Assembly: GCA_963932465.1 (NCBI GenBank)
Contig: OZ010799.1
Location: 162,622,761-162,686,760 of the forward strand
DNA from: Maratus speciosus
Lineage: Eukaryota > Arthropoda > Arachnida > Araneae > Salticidae
DNA length: 64,000 nucleotides
Direction of reading: 5' to 3'
Made by a program: the position numbers and the translations under genes. Every line of letters begins with the position of its first letter. Position 1 is the first letter of the stretch. The notes beneath the pieces were generated by a model, which was not told where the DNA came from, searched no databases, and worked only from the letters and a program-made list of their open reading frames with translations. Shown here in pieces: positions 34,470 through 45,718 of this stretch.

Positions 34470-34800
34470 ATATAATTAAATTTATTTTTCGGCCGCTATT
34501 TTTACATATTGGATTTAAGATAAAATATTTCTACTAAATGGTCTCTATATTTTCCTTTAATTCTTTCATGGGATTTTTTGAATAGATGTAATTAAAATAT
34601 CAATGCACTATTGAAACGTTGTTTTGGATATTCTGTACATAAATACATAAAATATGAAACAGTGGAATCATTTTGGCATTCTTATTTTCTACAATTTTAA
34701 ATATTTGTATTGTAAAAAAATACATTTACACTGTGACAAATGAGATAAATGCTTCTACCTGATCTATAAGGATGTGTTTTATCTGTATTATTAAATAAAA
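34470..34800 (+). repeat. R2 repeat, partial copy F
   Basis: Starts within R2 (CGGCCGCTATTTTTACATATT) and runs to the TATTATTAAATAAAAC region, where the next insertion begins. Confidence 0.75.
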
Positions 34801-34884
34801 CAAGTGGGTAAGTGTGATCACAGATCGCACAGAGGGTTTCGTTTAATATTCCTTTCAAAACACTTTATCCTTTTGAAAAATCTG

Positions 34885-36115
34885 TTAGTTCCATATTTCA
34901 AAACCAGGGGCGTACTTGATTCTAAACAAACCTGTATCCGAACGAAAATTCGTTTTACATACTATCCGTAGATATATTAGTCGAGGGGATTGGACCCATA
35001 GCACCCGAGATAAGTAGGCGCACCGGGCGAGAAAAAATGGAACTAAAATATGTAAGGCATAATATGATGCATAATATGAAAGAATGGTCAAAGGGGTGTC
35101 GGCAAAAGTTGGAAAATTTCTCCCTGGGTTAAAAGGGCGCAGGTGACAAAAATTGCTTAAAATACACAAGTTAGAGCTCAGAGGGGTAAATAATAAAAGA
35201 CTTTTTGAAAATTTTATGATTTGTCGTGTGGTCTGAGGCATTCAGCTATACGTATGCAAAATTTCATGTCACCAACTTAATTAGGGGCTCTCTTAGAAAG
35301 AATTGCTTCAAATACATATGTGGTAGCTCAAAGGGTTAAACGTAAGACTTTTTCAAAATTTTATGATTTGTCGCCTGGCCTCAGGTGTTCTGCAATAAGT
35401 ATGCAAAATTTCAAATCTCCAATTTAATTAGGGGCTAAGTTAGAAAGAAAGGCTTAAAATACACAAGCTGGAGTTGAAAGGGTTAAACATAAAACTTTTT
35501 CAAAATTTATTATTTGACGTGAGATCTGAGGTGTTGAGCTATAAGTATGCAAAATTTCAACCTAAATAGGGGCTCACTTAGAAAGAATTGTTTAAAATGC
35601 ACATGTGGGAGCACAAAGGGTTAAATGTACAACTTTTTCAAAAATTTTATGATTTGTCGTTTGATGTGAGGTGTTCAGCTATAAGTATGCAAAATTGCAC
35701 GTCACCAAACTAATTAGGAAGCTCACTTAGAAAGAATTGTTTAAAATACACATGCGCGACTCCAAAGGGTTAAATGTACTACTTTTCCAAAATTTTATCA
35801 TTTGTCGTATGATGTGAGGTGTTGAGCTATAAGTACCCAAAATTTCATGTCTCCAACCTAATTAGGGGCTCACTTAGAAAGAATTGTTTAAAATACACAT
35901 GCGGGAGCCCAAAGGGTTAAATGTATGACTTTTTCAAAATTTTATGATTTGTCGTATGATGTGAGGTGCTCAGCTATAAGTACCCAAAATTTCATGTCTC
36001 CAACATGTATAGTTTCTGAGAACGGGCTCTGTGACGGACAGACAGACGGACAGACAGACAGACAGAGGAGCGAGACGAATAGGGTTTCGTCAGATGAACG
36101 AAACCCTAAAAATCA
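34885..36115. repeat. ~147-bp module array with GACA tract and terminal hairpin
   Basis: Six degenerate modules marked by TTAGAAAGAATTGTTTAAAA at about 35296, 35441, 35580, 35729 and 35877 (earlier ones weaker), with GATTTGTCGTATGATGTGAG and AATTAGGGGCTCACTTAG within each. The array ends in GACGGACAGACAGACGG repeats (36033-36064), then a perfect 11-bp hairpin TAGGGTTTCGT/ACGAAACCCTA and an A-run. It lies between R2 copies F and H. Confidence 0.75.
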
Positions 36116-36364
36116 TAAAGGTGACAGAAATTAACTACGCTTTTTATTTGTTATGTAGATAAAAATTTTAACGAAATATTTCTTGCGAGTGACAATAAAA
36201 TTACACCTATTAGATACTTATGGTAAAAGTGGACTTTCTCTAAAATCAAGTCATTCTACCTATTTAAAAAGTTAATTAACATTTATTTAATTTGAATTAA
36301 CTAGCCCGACTGAACTATATCATGTTACACATCGTATAAGATCTGAAAGAAAATCGGCATGATT

Positions 36365-36945
36365 TATATAAATATATATATAAACTTATAATGAATAAAA
36401 TACTACACAAATATGGAAACTCGATATGCAATTAAGGAGATTTCAACTGTGAATCTCTATTGTGTTGTAATATATCTACTTAGTTGCTTCTTTATAAAGT
36501 AATAAATATAGTAATAAATAATGTTCAAATATTACATTTACTTAATATATGTGTGCAGCTTCTTCAACGTGAATTTTATATAAAGTTTTTTCCCAGAAAC
36601 TTTTCAAAGTTTCACTTTATATTTATGTTTGTTTAACTTCAAGTTATACTTCAGTCGCTATTTTTATATATTTACTTTAAGATAAAAATAAATCTTCTAA
36701 AACGTCTCTTTATTTTTTTCCTTTAACTCTTTCATTAGATTTTTGGAATAAATATAATAAAAATATTAATGCACTCAAGATATATTCCTTTAGTTATTCA
36801 GTACAAAGCTAATAATTTTAGCAAACTGATTTTTACAATTAAAAAAATAGTTTTACACTACTATAAATGATAAGATGCATATACATGATTTTAATGTATT
36901 TCTAATTCAATTTAAATTATTGAAATTCCTATTTTGGTGTTATAT
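36365..36945 (+). repeat. R2 repeat, end of one copy and copy H
   Basis: The tail of an R2 unit (GTTGTAATATATCTACTTAG) is followed by copy H from GCAG 36554 (CTTCAACGTGAATTTTATAT) to the (TA)n at 36945. Confidence 0.75.
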
Positions 36946-36960
36946 ATATATATATATATA

Positions 36961-38350
36961 TATAAACTTTATACGATTAAACCATTAATGCAAATTTTAT
37001 TGACTAAATATTATGAAATCACTATACTAAAAATCAGAAAATGTTACTTAAATTATGTAGTCCTATATATATATATACTTTATACGATTAAACCATTAAT
37101 GCAAAATATATTGACTAAATACAGTCGAACCCGGTTAAGACGCTCACGGCTAATACGCGATCCCGTTTAATACGAGGGTTTTTTATGGTCCCATGAACAT
37201 CGCCCATAAGTCTAATGCAAAAATATCACGTTTAATACACGATCCCGCTTAATACGCGATAACTTTTCGGTCCATTTAGGGAAAAAATCACGTATAAGAC
37301 GCAAATTCATTCATTAAGATGCGAATTTCTTCTCTCTTCACGAGTGTTGCCAATTTAGCTGATTATTTTTATTCATATAAAAAATACTGTTTCCGACTAT
37401 TATTAAAACCGAAAATTACTAATCGGAAATAGTGGCAGATATATGAATAAAACAAAACCCCGCTAAATTAGCAAAACTGCAGTTCTTCTTTGATCCCACC
37501 TCCTGGTATTCTTTGTCTCTCGCTTCGTGTTCACAGAGATGTTACGTGAATGATTTTACTGAGAGAGATACAGACAAATTCAGGAAACTCAGATACTTCA
37601 TAAAACTTATTATGATTAGAGATTATTTTACCTGTTGTTAGTGAGGTTTTAAATGTACGTTATAGCACTACGAATTCATATTATGTGCAACAGAAAATGA
37701 AACTCGTAAAGATGAAACAAATACGACTGCGGTTGGATAATTCTTTTATGTTTTCTTTACTTTTTGCTATGCTACACAAAGACTATAAAGGATTTTTACA
37801 CAAAATTTGATAAAGATAGTTTTTCTTATAGTATTGGAAAGAAGGAGAGATTATAATGGTATATATTCATCATTCCAAGTATTAAATATGATTTTAAAAC
37901 TGGGTTGGGCGTTGAAAAGAAATATTTAATTTTTTTTTTTCTGTTTAAAAAAAATTACCTAGTAGGAAAATTATTATTTTTTTTTGGTTGCAACGTATTA
38001 ATTGACAATAAAGCCATGTTGGTTTCCTTTTTTATTTTCCGTTATTATTCTACTCGGTCTTATAAAAAGAAACAATGAGTTAAAGTGGAATACAATTAAA
38101 TTTTAATATAAATTTACGTAAAAGACACAATTTTCGGCCATAAACACATAAATAAAAGCTCTAAAGTACATTTAGACGATTAAATGTGTAAATAAGGCCT
38201 AATTCCGGCTACGTTATACACATCACGTTTAATACGCGAACCCGCTTAATACGCGACTTTTATCCACTCCCTTGAAAGGCGTCTTAACCGGGTTCGACTG
38301 TATTATGAAATCACTATTCTAAAAAGCAGAGGAAATATAGTCCTATGGAA
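36961..38350 (+). repeat. ~110-bp tandem duplication split by an insertion
   Basis: ACGATTAAACCATTAATGCA...TTGACTAAATATTATGAAATC occurs at 36974-37025, and again at 37085-37121 continuing at 38301. The first copy shows the empty site TAAATATTATG of the element inserted in the second. Confidence 0.85.
37122..38300. mobile_element. 1179-bp TA-flanked element, CAGTCGAACCCGG ends
   Basis: Perfect inverted ends CAGTCGAACCCGGTTAAGAC...GTCTTAACCGGGTTCGACTG. TA lies on both sides, and the uninterrupted paralogue at about 37005 has a single TA. Subterminal TTTAATACGCGA/TTAATACGCGAT motifs repeat at both ends. Ends of this type belong to pogo/Tigger-like Tc1/mariner elements. The interior has no recognisable transposase. 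Confidence 0.9.
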
Positions 38351-38635
38351 TGAATTATGAAAAATTCAATAAAACATGCAAGGACATAGAAACACATGAT
38401 AGCTTATATTGTAAATCACGTCTTCAAGGACAGAGGATTTACAAATACAAGCAATGAACAGTCGATTTCTATAGAGACACGAGTGGGGGGATAAAAAATG
38501 TATCTATCTCTTCCCGATTGACGGTGGAACAAGAGTAATAAAAGAAAAAATCGAACATGAATAACAAGAAAATCTTTGAAATAGAATGTAAAAATTATTT
38601 TATCCTTTTTCCTCCTTTCTGTATATAATATATAC

Positions 38636-38765
38636 GCAGTTTCTGCAACGTGAACGTTATGCAATGTATTTTTCAGGAAACTTTTAAAATTGTCGTCTTA
38701 TATGCATGTTTGTTTAACTTCAAGATAGTTTTCAGCCGTTTGTTTATATATATTTGCTAGCGGTA
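38636..38765 (+). repeat. R2 repeat copy J, first segment
   Basis: GCAGTTTCTGCAACGTGAAC to GTTTATATATATTTGCTA. It continues at 39538-39594 and 41140-41410, so copy J is split by two insertions. Confidence 0.8.
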
Positions 38766-39537
38766 TCAGGTCTCATAAAACAGGAAAAAAAATTAAAAAA
38801 AAGACCATTTTCAACATTTGGTATCTTAAAATGTATATGATTTAAATACACATTTTTAGTTAGGATGAAAGATAAAAGTATTTTCTTTCGCTTCATGTAT
38901 TTAAAAATTTTTAAGTTGCAGAATTAGCATTCATATGGGACTCCAAACTGTCAGACATTTGAAGAGCAGAAAATTGGTATAACAGCTTACGCGCACGATT
39001 ACAAAATAAATATTGAAACTAGAATGAAAATTTTGGTACCTACTTATACTTCAGATTATAATAATTACCCTGAACATAAATAAATTTATATTTAAAGCAT
39101 ATTTATATTTTTAATACAAAGTTGTATTTAGATAATACAGAATTTTGAAAATTTCAGCAGCATAATCACCTAAAAAATATTATTTTGTACAATGAAAAGG
39201 AAATTTTAGGTTCACTTTATACACATTAATATGAAACACATATTTTTTGAAAAATTCATGAAAAAATATTCGGAAGTTTTTTATATATCCTGTGCGCCAT
39301 GCCCAAAAACGTCATTTGGAGAAAAACGACTTCAAAGTTTCGTAAACGCTGCGTCAACTATTAAGCGGTTATAATTCTAAAAGCCATAACTTTTATTCTG
39401 ATGGCAATTTCAAAAAGACAATTTTATCAAAATGTTTTGAAAAGATGTGAGTTTAACATCTCAAAAAATTGAAATTTCGAAAATTTCGAAGCTTTAAGCT
39501 TCCTGAGATAAACTTCTTAAAATTAAATTCTAATCTC
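38766..39537. other. insertion in R2 copy J, unassigned
   Basis: AT-rich sequence between two parts of one R2 unit. It includes TATATATCCTGTGCGCCATG near 39285. No clear terminal repeats or coding sequence. Confidence 0.4.
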
Positions 39538-39594
39538 CTAAAAAAGTCTATATTTATGGTTAGCTTTAAGTCTTTCATGGGCTAATAAAAAAAA
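39538..39594 (+). repeat. R2 repeat copy J, second segment
   Basis: TCTATATTTATGGTTAGCTT and CTTTCATGGGCTAATAAAAA match the middle of R2. Confidence 0.6.
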
Positions 39595-40936
39595 GTCCTT
39601 CCGGCCAGTGCCGGGAGGAAGAGGTAGCTTTCATATTCCTTATTTTTAAAAAGCTAGCTTATGTTATTCAAACACACGAAGCTCAATTTAGTGGAAACCG
39701 ATTATAGGAGATTCAATACTAATTTTTTATCAATACTAAACCATTATGAATGAGAATTTCGCGAAATTAGTCAGCTTTATCCAAGCTGCTTTTATTTAAA
39801 GTAACTTATATTTTGTTGCCAAATTCGGCGATATCTTGAAATGCCTGCCATTTTAAGACAACGTGGTGGATGAGGCTAACCAGTGAACTTTGTCGAATGC
39901 TCACTCACATCCGAATCGGTTGACATATACGAGTGCTGTCGCAGGAAAATATCAGATTTTTCAAAATGTCACCCACATAAAGAAATTCAAACTGTTATAT
40001 CTCAGCTATTCTTTTTTAAGATAAAGACAAAATAAAAAATGCTCCGAAATCATTATATCAAGGTCAAATACTTAAGAAATAAATCTTTTTCAATTTCTAA
40101 TTTTTTTGCACCTCACTTTAAATATAATTTTTTTTTTAAATTTAATGGCCGCCATTTTGAAACAAGATGGCGGATGAGGCTGGCCAGCGAACTTGGTCCA
40201 GATATTGCTATGTGCTATCCACATGCCATCTTACATCCAAATCGGTTCATAAATAAGCCTGTTATCGACTGACAAAAATCAGGTCGTTTCAAAATGTCAG
40301 CCTCAATAGAAATTCAAAATGCTATAACTCAGCCATTTTTTTAGATATGGACGAAACAAAAGCTGTTCCGGAATCTTTGTATTAAGGTCAAACACATAAG
40401 GAAAAAATCTTTTTCATTTTCCAATTTTTTGGTACCACATTTCAAATTTAAAATTTTTACAATTTTTTTTAAATGGCCGCCATTTTGAAACAAGATAGCG
40501 GATGAAGCTGGCCAACGAACTCGGTCAAGACATTGGTATGTACTATGTACACACGAAGGTACATCCATATCGGTTCATAAATACGCCTGTTATCGCGTGA
40601 CAAGAATCAGGACGTTTCAAAATGTCAGCTACTCTAGAAATTCAAAGTGCTATAACTCAGCCATTTATTAAGATATAGACGAAACAAAAACTGCTCCGGA
40701 ATCTTTGTATCAAGGTCAAACACATAAGCAAAAAATATTTTTACATTTTCAATTTTTTGGTACCACATTTCAAATTTTATTATTATTTTTTAAATTTTAA
40801 ATGGCCGCCATTTTGAAACAAGATGGCGGATGAAGCTGGCCAACGAACTAGGTCGAGACATTGGTATGTACTATGTACACACCGAGTTTCATCCAAATCG
40901 GTTCATAAATAGGAGAGTTACAGTGTGACAAAGATC

Positions 40937-40996
<60 letters not shown>

Positions 40997-41139
40997 ATAT
41001 ATGTATATGTATATATATATATATATCAACTTTTGAACGGAGGGTGGTTTCGGGGTCTGGGGGTCATGATCGATGAAAATATACCAAAATTTTTTGAAAT
41101 CGCTTTCCTCCGAATGGCTGCAATAGGTAGCTTTTTGTA
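39595..41139. repeat. ~328-bp tandem modules with ATGGCGG hairpins
   Basis: The block GGCCGCCATTTTGAAACAAG followed by ATGGCGGATGA occurs at about 40145, 40473 and 40801 (spacing 328), with a decayed one at about 39846. Each can fold CCGCCATTTTG/CAAGATGGCGG. AATCGGTTCATAAATA and ATAACTCAGCCATTT repeat in each unit. The array runs into (TA)n and splits R2 copy J. The 77-codon frame in it is a by-product. Confidence 0.8.
40937..41025. repeat. TA microsatellite
   Basis: About 30 TA units, then TATG/TATA variants, at the end of the 328-bp module array. Confidence 0.95.
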
Positions 41140-41815
41140 ATGAAATCTACCTAATATCAATATACCAGGGAAAGATTGCTTTAGATATTCAGTACAAAGC
41201 AGTGGCAGTCTGATCTTTTTTACAATTTTAAATATTTACAATTAAAAAAATAGATTTACGGTACTATAAATGAAAATAAAATGCACATATATGATTTGTA
41301 TTATTCAATTTAAATTATTTATATTTCTACTTTAGTGTTATATACCTACTGATTTTCTTTTTTATAAAGTAATAAACATTAAATGTTTCAAACATTCACA
41401 AAAAGAAATGAAAAAAAAAATATATATATGCAGTTCCTGCAACGTGAACTTTCTTAATGTATTTTTCAAGAAACTTTTAAAATTGTCCTTTTATATTTAT
41501 GTTTGTTTAACTTTAAAATATTCTTCAGCTGCTATTTTTATATATTTGCTTGAAGATAAAATACATCTTCTAAATGTCTCTCTTTATGTTTATCTTTAAA
41601 TCTTTCATGAGATTTTTTTCAATAGATCTAATAAAAATATCAATACTCTATGTAAACGTTGCTTTAGATATTGAATCTAAAGATGAAATGCATAACAGTG
41701 GAAACATTTTGGCGGTCAGATTTTTACCATTTTTTTTTTTATCTACATTGTAAAAAATAGATATACACTATTATAAATTAAAATAAAATGCATAGATATT
41801 ATCTGTGTATGTATC
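41140..41815 (+). repeat. R2 repeat, end of copy J and copy K
   Basis: CCAGGGAAAGATTGCTTTAG to AACATTCACA completes copy J. Copy K runs from GCAG 41430 (TTCCTGCAACGTGAAC) to about 41815. This is the last R2 copy in the window. Confidence 0.8.
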
Positions 41816-41825
41816 TGTGTTATAA

Positions 41826-42075
41826 TGGGTAAACGTGACCGTCCGTAACGCTGGCGTCATTATGATGGTGGTAACACCAGACGATTGAATTTCACTTCTA
41901 CTACAATTATTAAACTTCTAAACATCGCACATTTTCAATTTTTATACCGTCGAATAAGGAATGAAATGTACTTACAAATGCAATTTGTTTGAAACCTGTG
42001 TCAAAATTTGTTTGAAAACTGTATCGCAATTCACTTATCGTTTATTGTTTTTCAAATTATTTCCAAGTATGATTT
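41826..42075 (-). repeat. R1 dispersed repeat, fragment
   Basis: The reverse complement matches 47760-47915 (GCGATGTTTAGAAGTTTAAT, then CCAGCGTTACGGACGG against the GCCGTC/CGGACGGACACG end). It also matches 140-330 directly. Confidence 0.7.
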
Positions 42076-42157
42076 ATTTTTTAAATTTATTTCTGTGGCA
42101 TGTAGACGATGACGAAAGATAAATCCGCTTGCACTTAAGCGGGTGCATACCCTTTAA

Positions 42158-42679
42158 CCCTTTATGTACTGAATTATGAGTTCATGAAAATTTTATCTTC
42201 CAATTTTCGTGAATTCTTTAAACAATATTAGAAGATTTACATAATAATTTAATAAATTTTAGAAGGATTTTAGACGAATTGAAAGATTTAGAAGGATTAA
42301 TTAAATTTGAATGTATAAGGATGTTGTGCAATATTTATAACCCTACTCAAATCTTTTATTTTAAATATTTTCTTAGTATTTTGTAGAATTAGGAAATGTA
42401 CAAATATTATGTTCTTACAATAGAAATATAGAAATATTCCCGAATTCAACCCCCCCTCCCCCCCTCCCAACGCCAAGAAAGCTAAAATGATGCAAAGGCA
42501 AAAGAAATCATCCTTTTAAAAATATTTTTGTTTTGTGTAACCAATAATGCTTTTGGGAAAAGATAAAATAATGTATCTATAACTCATTCTAAACTGCATT
42601 ACAAGTAATCGATGTATTAAATGAATTTTTTAACAAGTTATTTTAAAGGTACATATAAGTACCGTCAGTATATAAAGGG
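42158..42679. mobile_element. 522-bp TTAA-flanked piggyBac-like MITE, copy 1
   Basis: Ends CCCTTTATGTACTGA...TCAGTATATAAAGGG with TTAA on both sides (42154-42157, 42680-42683). TTAA targets with CCC...GGG ends are the piggyBac signature. A second copy, about 90% alike by eye, lies at 45719-47222. A C-rich block sits near 42450. No transposase. Confidence 0.85.
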
Positions 42680-42683
42680 TTAA

Positions 42684-43372
42684 GGGGGTCCGGGTCACAA
42701 TTTAAAATAATTTTTATTTATTCTGTAAAAATTTTGGATTTTTTTTGTGATGGTTAACCAATTTATTTGTAAACAAAATCTCATGATAAAACTTCTCACA
42801 TAATTTTTTAAAAGTTTTAAAATTTAAAATTCAATAAAAAATAATTTAAAATCGTTATAACTCGAAATATTATATGTAGAATTTAATTTTTTTTCATTTA
42901 AATAAACAGAAATATATAAGCTTAAATTTAGATTCAGCATTTAAAAAAATATTAATTAAAAAAAATTAAAAATATTTAAAGTAAAAATGAAAAAAAAATC
43001 ATATTTTCAAAAGTAAATATTTTTTTCTAATCTGCTGAATTAAAAGTAAAGTAAAACAATTGAAAAGGACTTGTTCCATGTTTGAACCATTTATCTTTAA
43101 CGATTCTTGACTTTTAACGATTTAAATACGAAAAATGATGAAGAAAGCCATCATGAATAAAAACGCATTTCACAAGAAATCACTTTCATGACAACCATTG
43201 CTTGAAATCTAGATTTTGAAAACAAACCAAAACAAAAAAATTAATATGTGCTGTTCTAATCAAGATAGAAACATGATTTAAACATCATTTTAAGCAGAAA
43301 AGCAAAGAGAAACTGTTAATGCAATAAAATTTTATTTGAAAATTTGGAGATTTTTTTTTGTCCTGGATCGCC
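42684..43372. mobile_element. 689-bp TTAA-flanked element abutting the previous one
   Basis: Ends GGGGGTCCGGGTCACA and, reverse complemented, GGCGATCCAGGACAAA. TTAA lies at 42680-42683 (shared with the neighbour) and 43373-43376. Interior AT-rich, no transposase. Confidence 0.65.
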
Positions 43373-43464
43373 TTAAAGAGATGAAAAATTTGATTTCGGA
43401 GACAAATATTTAAAGTGGCTCCATGCACTCATATTTGCACTAACCACCTCAGTTTTTCTCTTAA

Positions 43465-43676
43465 CCGCTTTGGGACGAGCATTTTTTACAGAATTTTTAA
43501 TCTTTTATCACCGGTTTTATAAAATTAAAAAAAAATTGCCTCATTGAATCGGGAAAATGCTCGGATTAAGTAAGGCAAAATTTACAATAAAAATTTACTG
43601 GTGAGAATAATCACTGATTCTGAGCACCTTCCGCGGCACGAATACCGGTCGCCCGTCTCCATGGGGTTAATACTAT
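43465..43676. mobile_element. 212-bp TTAA-flanked MITE, CCGCTTTGGGACGAGC family
   Basis: Flanked by TTAA (43461-43464, 43677-43680). It shares AATCGGGAAAATGCTCGGAT and TAAGGCAAAATTTACAATAA with the copy at 48401-48600. Confidence 0.8.
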
Positions 43677-43680
43677 AACA

Positions 43681-45514
43681 TTTTTTCCATCCAATGTAAT
43701 ATAAATAATTTACATAATTAATTACAATTACATAATTGATTAATCTACATAATTAATTAATAATGATTATTCCTTAATGTATGATATTTTTAAATTAATG
43801 ATAATGTATATAGCTTGCGTGCATGATTTAAAAAGGTCTATACCCTCTAGAACTTTGAAACTTTTAATATAAGTATAAGAATATTACAAAAATAAAACGA
43901 ACTAAAGTCTTATGAATAAACAAACAATTTTCTTATTTTCAAAATAGAAATATGCTAATTTTTGATAATTTTTGTCACTCGAATACCCATACATTTAATA
44001 CTTTTTGTTAAACTTCTTAGATTTAAGTTCAATTTGAAGAAAATGATATAGTAAAGATATTTATAAAGTTTCGAATCATTACCTTTAATACATTTGGAAT
44101 TACCATGCACGAAAGAAAAAAAATAGCGATTTCGAGAAAAATCAGTTTAAACATAAATGTTTCGCTTGAAACAGACCAAGGTTAATTTACATTTTTTACT
44201 ATAACGAGCACAATTTTACGAAAATTTTGATGCTGTTTGTGACTAATTGTTCAGAAGAACATTAGCTGTCAAATGAATTAAAAACAAAAAATCGATTTTT
44301 GAAGATTCTAAAGGATATGTGTCCTTTAAATTAATACAGATAGTTTAGCATTTGTGTCCAACTTATATTTCATAACGAAATTAACCCTCCGTCTACCAGA
44401 CGGGTCCAATGGGCCCGATGGGTACATTCGAAATATTTATTCTAACCAGAAATTTCTTTAAAATAAACTAAATGTGTAAACCAGACAATAATGAGTTAAG
44501 TAAATAAGTTCCATAGTTTTAAATAAGAATTCTGATGTGCAATATTTTTATAAAACTTGAGTAAAATTTTCGGTAGTTCTAGGATTAAAACATTCATCAA
44601 TCAATCAATAAAATAATAAATTATAAACGAAACACAAATTTAATACCCGTAATGGAACTATGCGCTTAAATAACTGAAACGACAACATTGAAATGGCTGA
44701 TTGTAATTTGTATCTTTGGCGATGTCCTTTGCGTCTGTTAATTCCTAGCACCAGGCCAATAGGAAAGTATCGATATCAATATATTTTCAATTTTTTTTTT
44801 CAACGCATAATTGTTATTTCTCATACAAATATGTTTTTTGGTATTTGATGTGGGCATTCTGAAAATATATATATTAGATGTTAAAAATGTATTACAGTTA
44901 TTAATAATTTAAAAAAAAGATGTTTTTACCTGTATTCTATAACTCTGTAAACCTGGTCTATACCCTTGAAAACTTTACATAATTAAAATATGATTGTCAC
45001 CGAAAATGAACGTCATTTTCCTGGCCTGCACATTTTAGTTCTTTATGAGGTATAAAGATGGCGCTGCAGAGTAATTCTTCTTGTTCTTGACAAAGTTCAA
45101 GTCAGAAGTAGTAAAATGATTGCTACCAGCAAGATCTTTTAGATATCTCTTTGAAAATAATGCGTTTAAAGGCTTTGTAAAAATTTAATAGACTTTTATT
45201 ATATTATTTTCCTGGCTTCCATACATTACAAATAAAACTCAACATTACACTGAATTTGAGGTACTATAGAAGAAACACGTTCCTTTAAACAAAATTAAAA
45301 TGTTAGATCTAAAAGTAAAAAAAAAACAAACAAGAATATGATGGAAACAAGAATATGTTTTAGAATGAAATTGTCATTATCCTGGCGGTCATTATCATGA
45401 CATATACATGCCAAGAAAATGACACATAATTACAATCACATAAAAATGAACTCAAGTTCTTCAAACGTTAACAGTTTTACTTATAAATTCCTTTATTAAT
45501 TTGTTCAACCAGCA

Positions 45515-45545
<31 letters not shown>

Positions 45546-45714
45546 AGAAGCTTTCAAACGATTTAGATTTTCAAAACTTTTGTTTTCAAAATCTCACATT
45601 TTGTGATATCCACCCGTTAATATGTATATTTTTTAGACTGTCTACTAACAGCACCAAAAACTAACTTCATTTGAAAATTATCAATTTTGCGTTCAAATAA
45701 TGTTTTGAAATTTA
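43681..45714. other. anonymous AT-rich DNA with weak repeats
   Basis: GGTCTATACCCT followed by GAAAACTTT-like sequence occurs near 43838 and 44955, hinting at an old duplication. TTAACCCTCCGTCTACCAG at 44383 resembles a TTAA-element end, but no partner end was found. An A-run of about 27 lies at 45517-45543. No genes seen. Confidence 0.4.
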
Positions 45715-45718
45715 TTAA

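Noticed and set aside
40925..41140. 71-codon Ile-Tyr-rich frame
   Set aside because: Created by the TA microsatellite.
44383..44425. Left end of another TTAA element
   Set aside because: No matching right end with TTAA found nearby.
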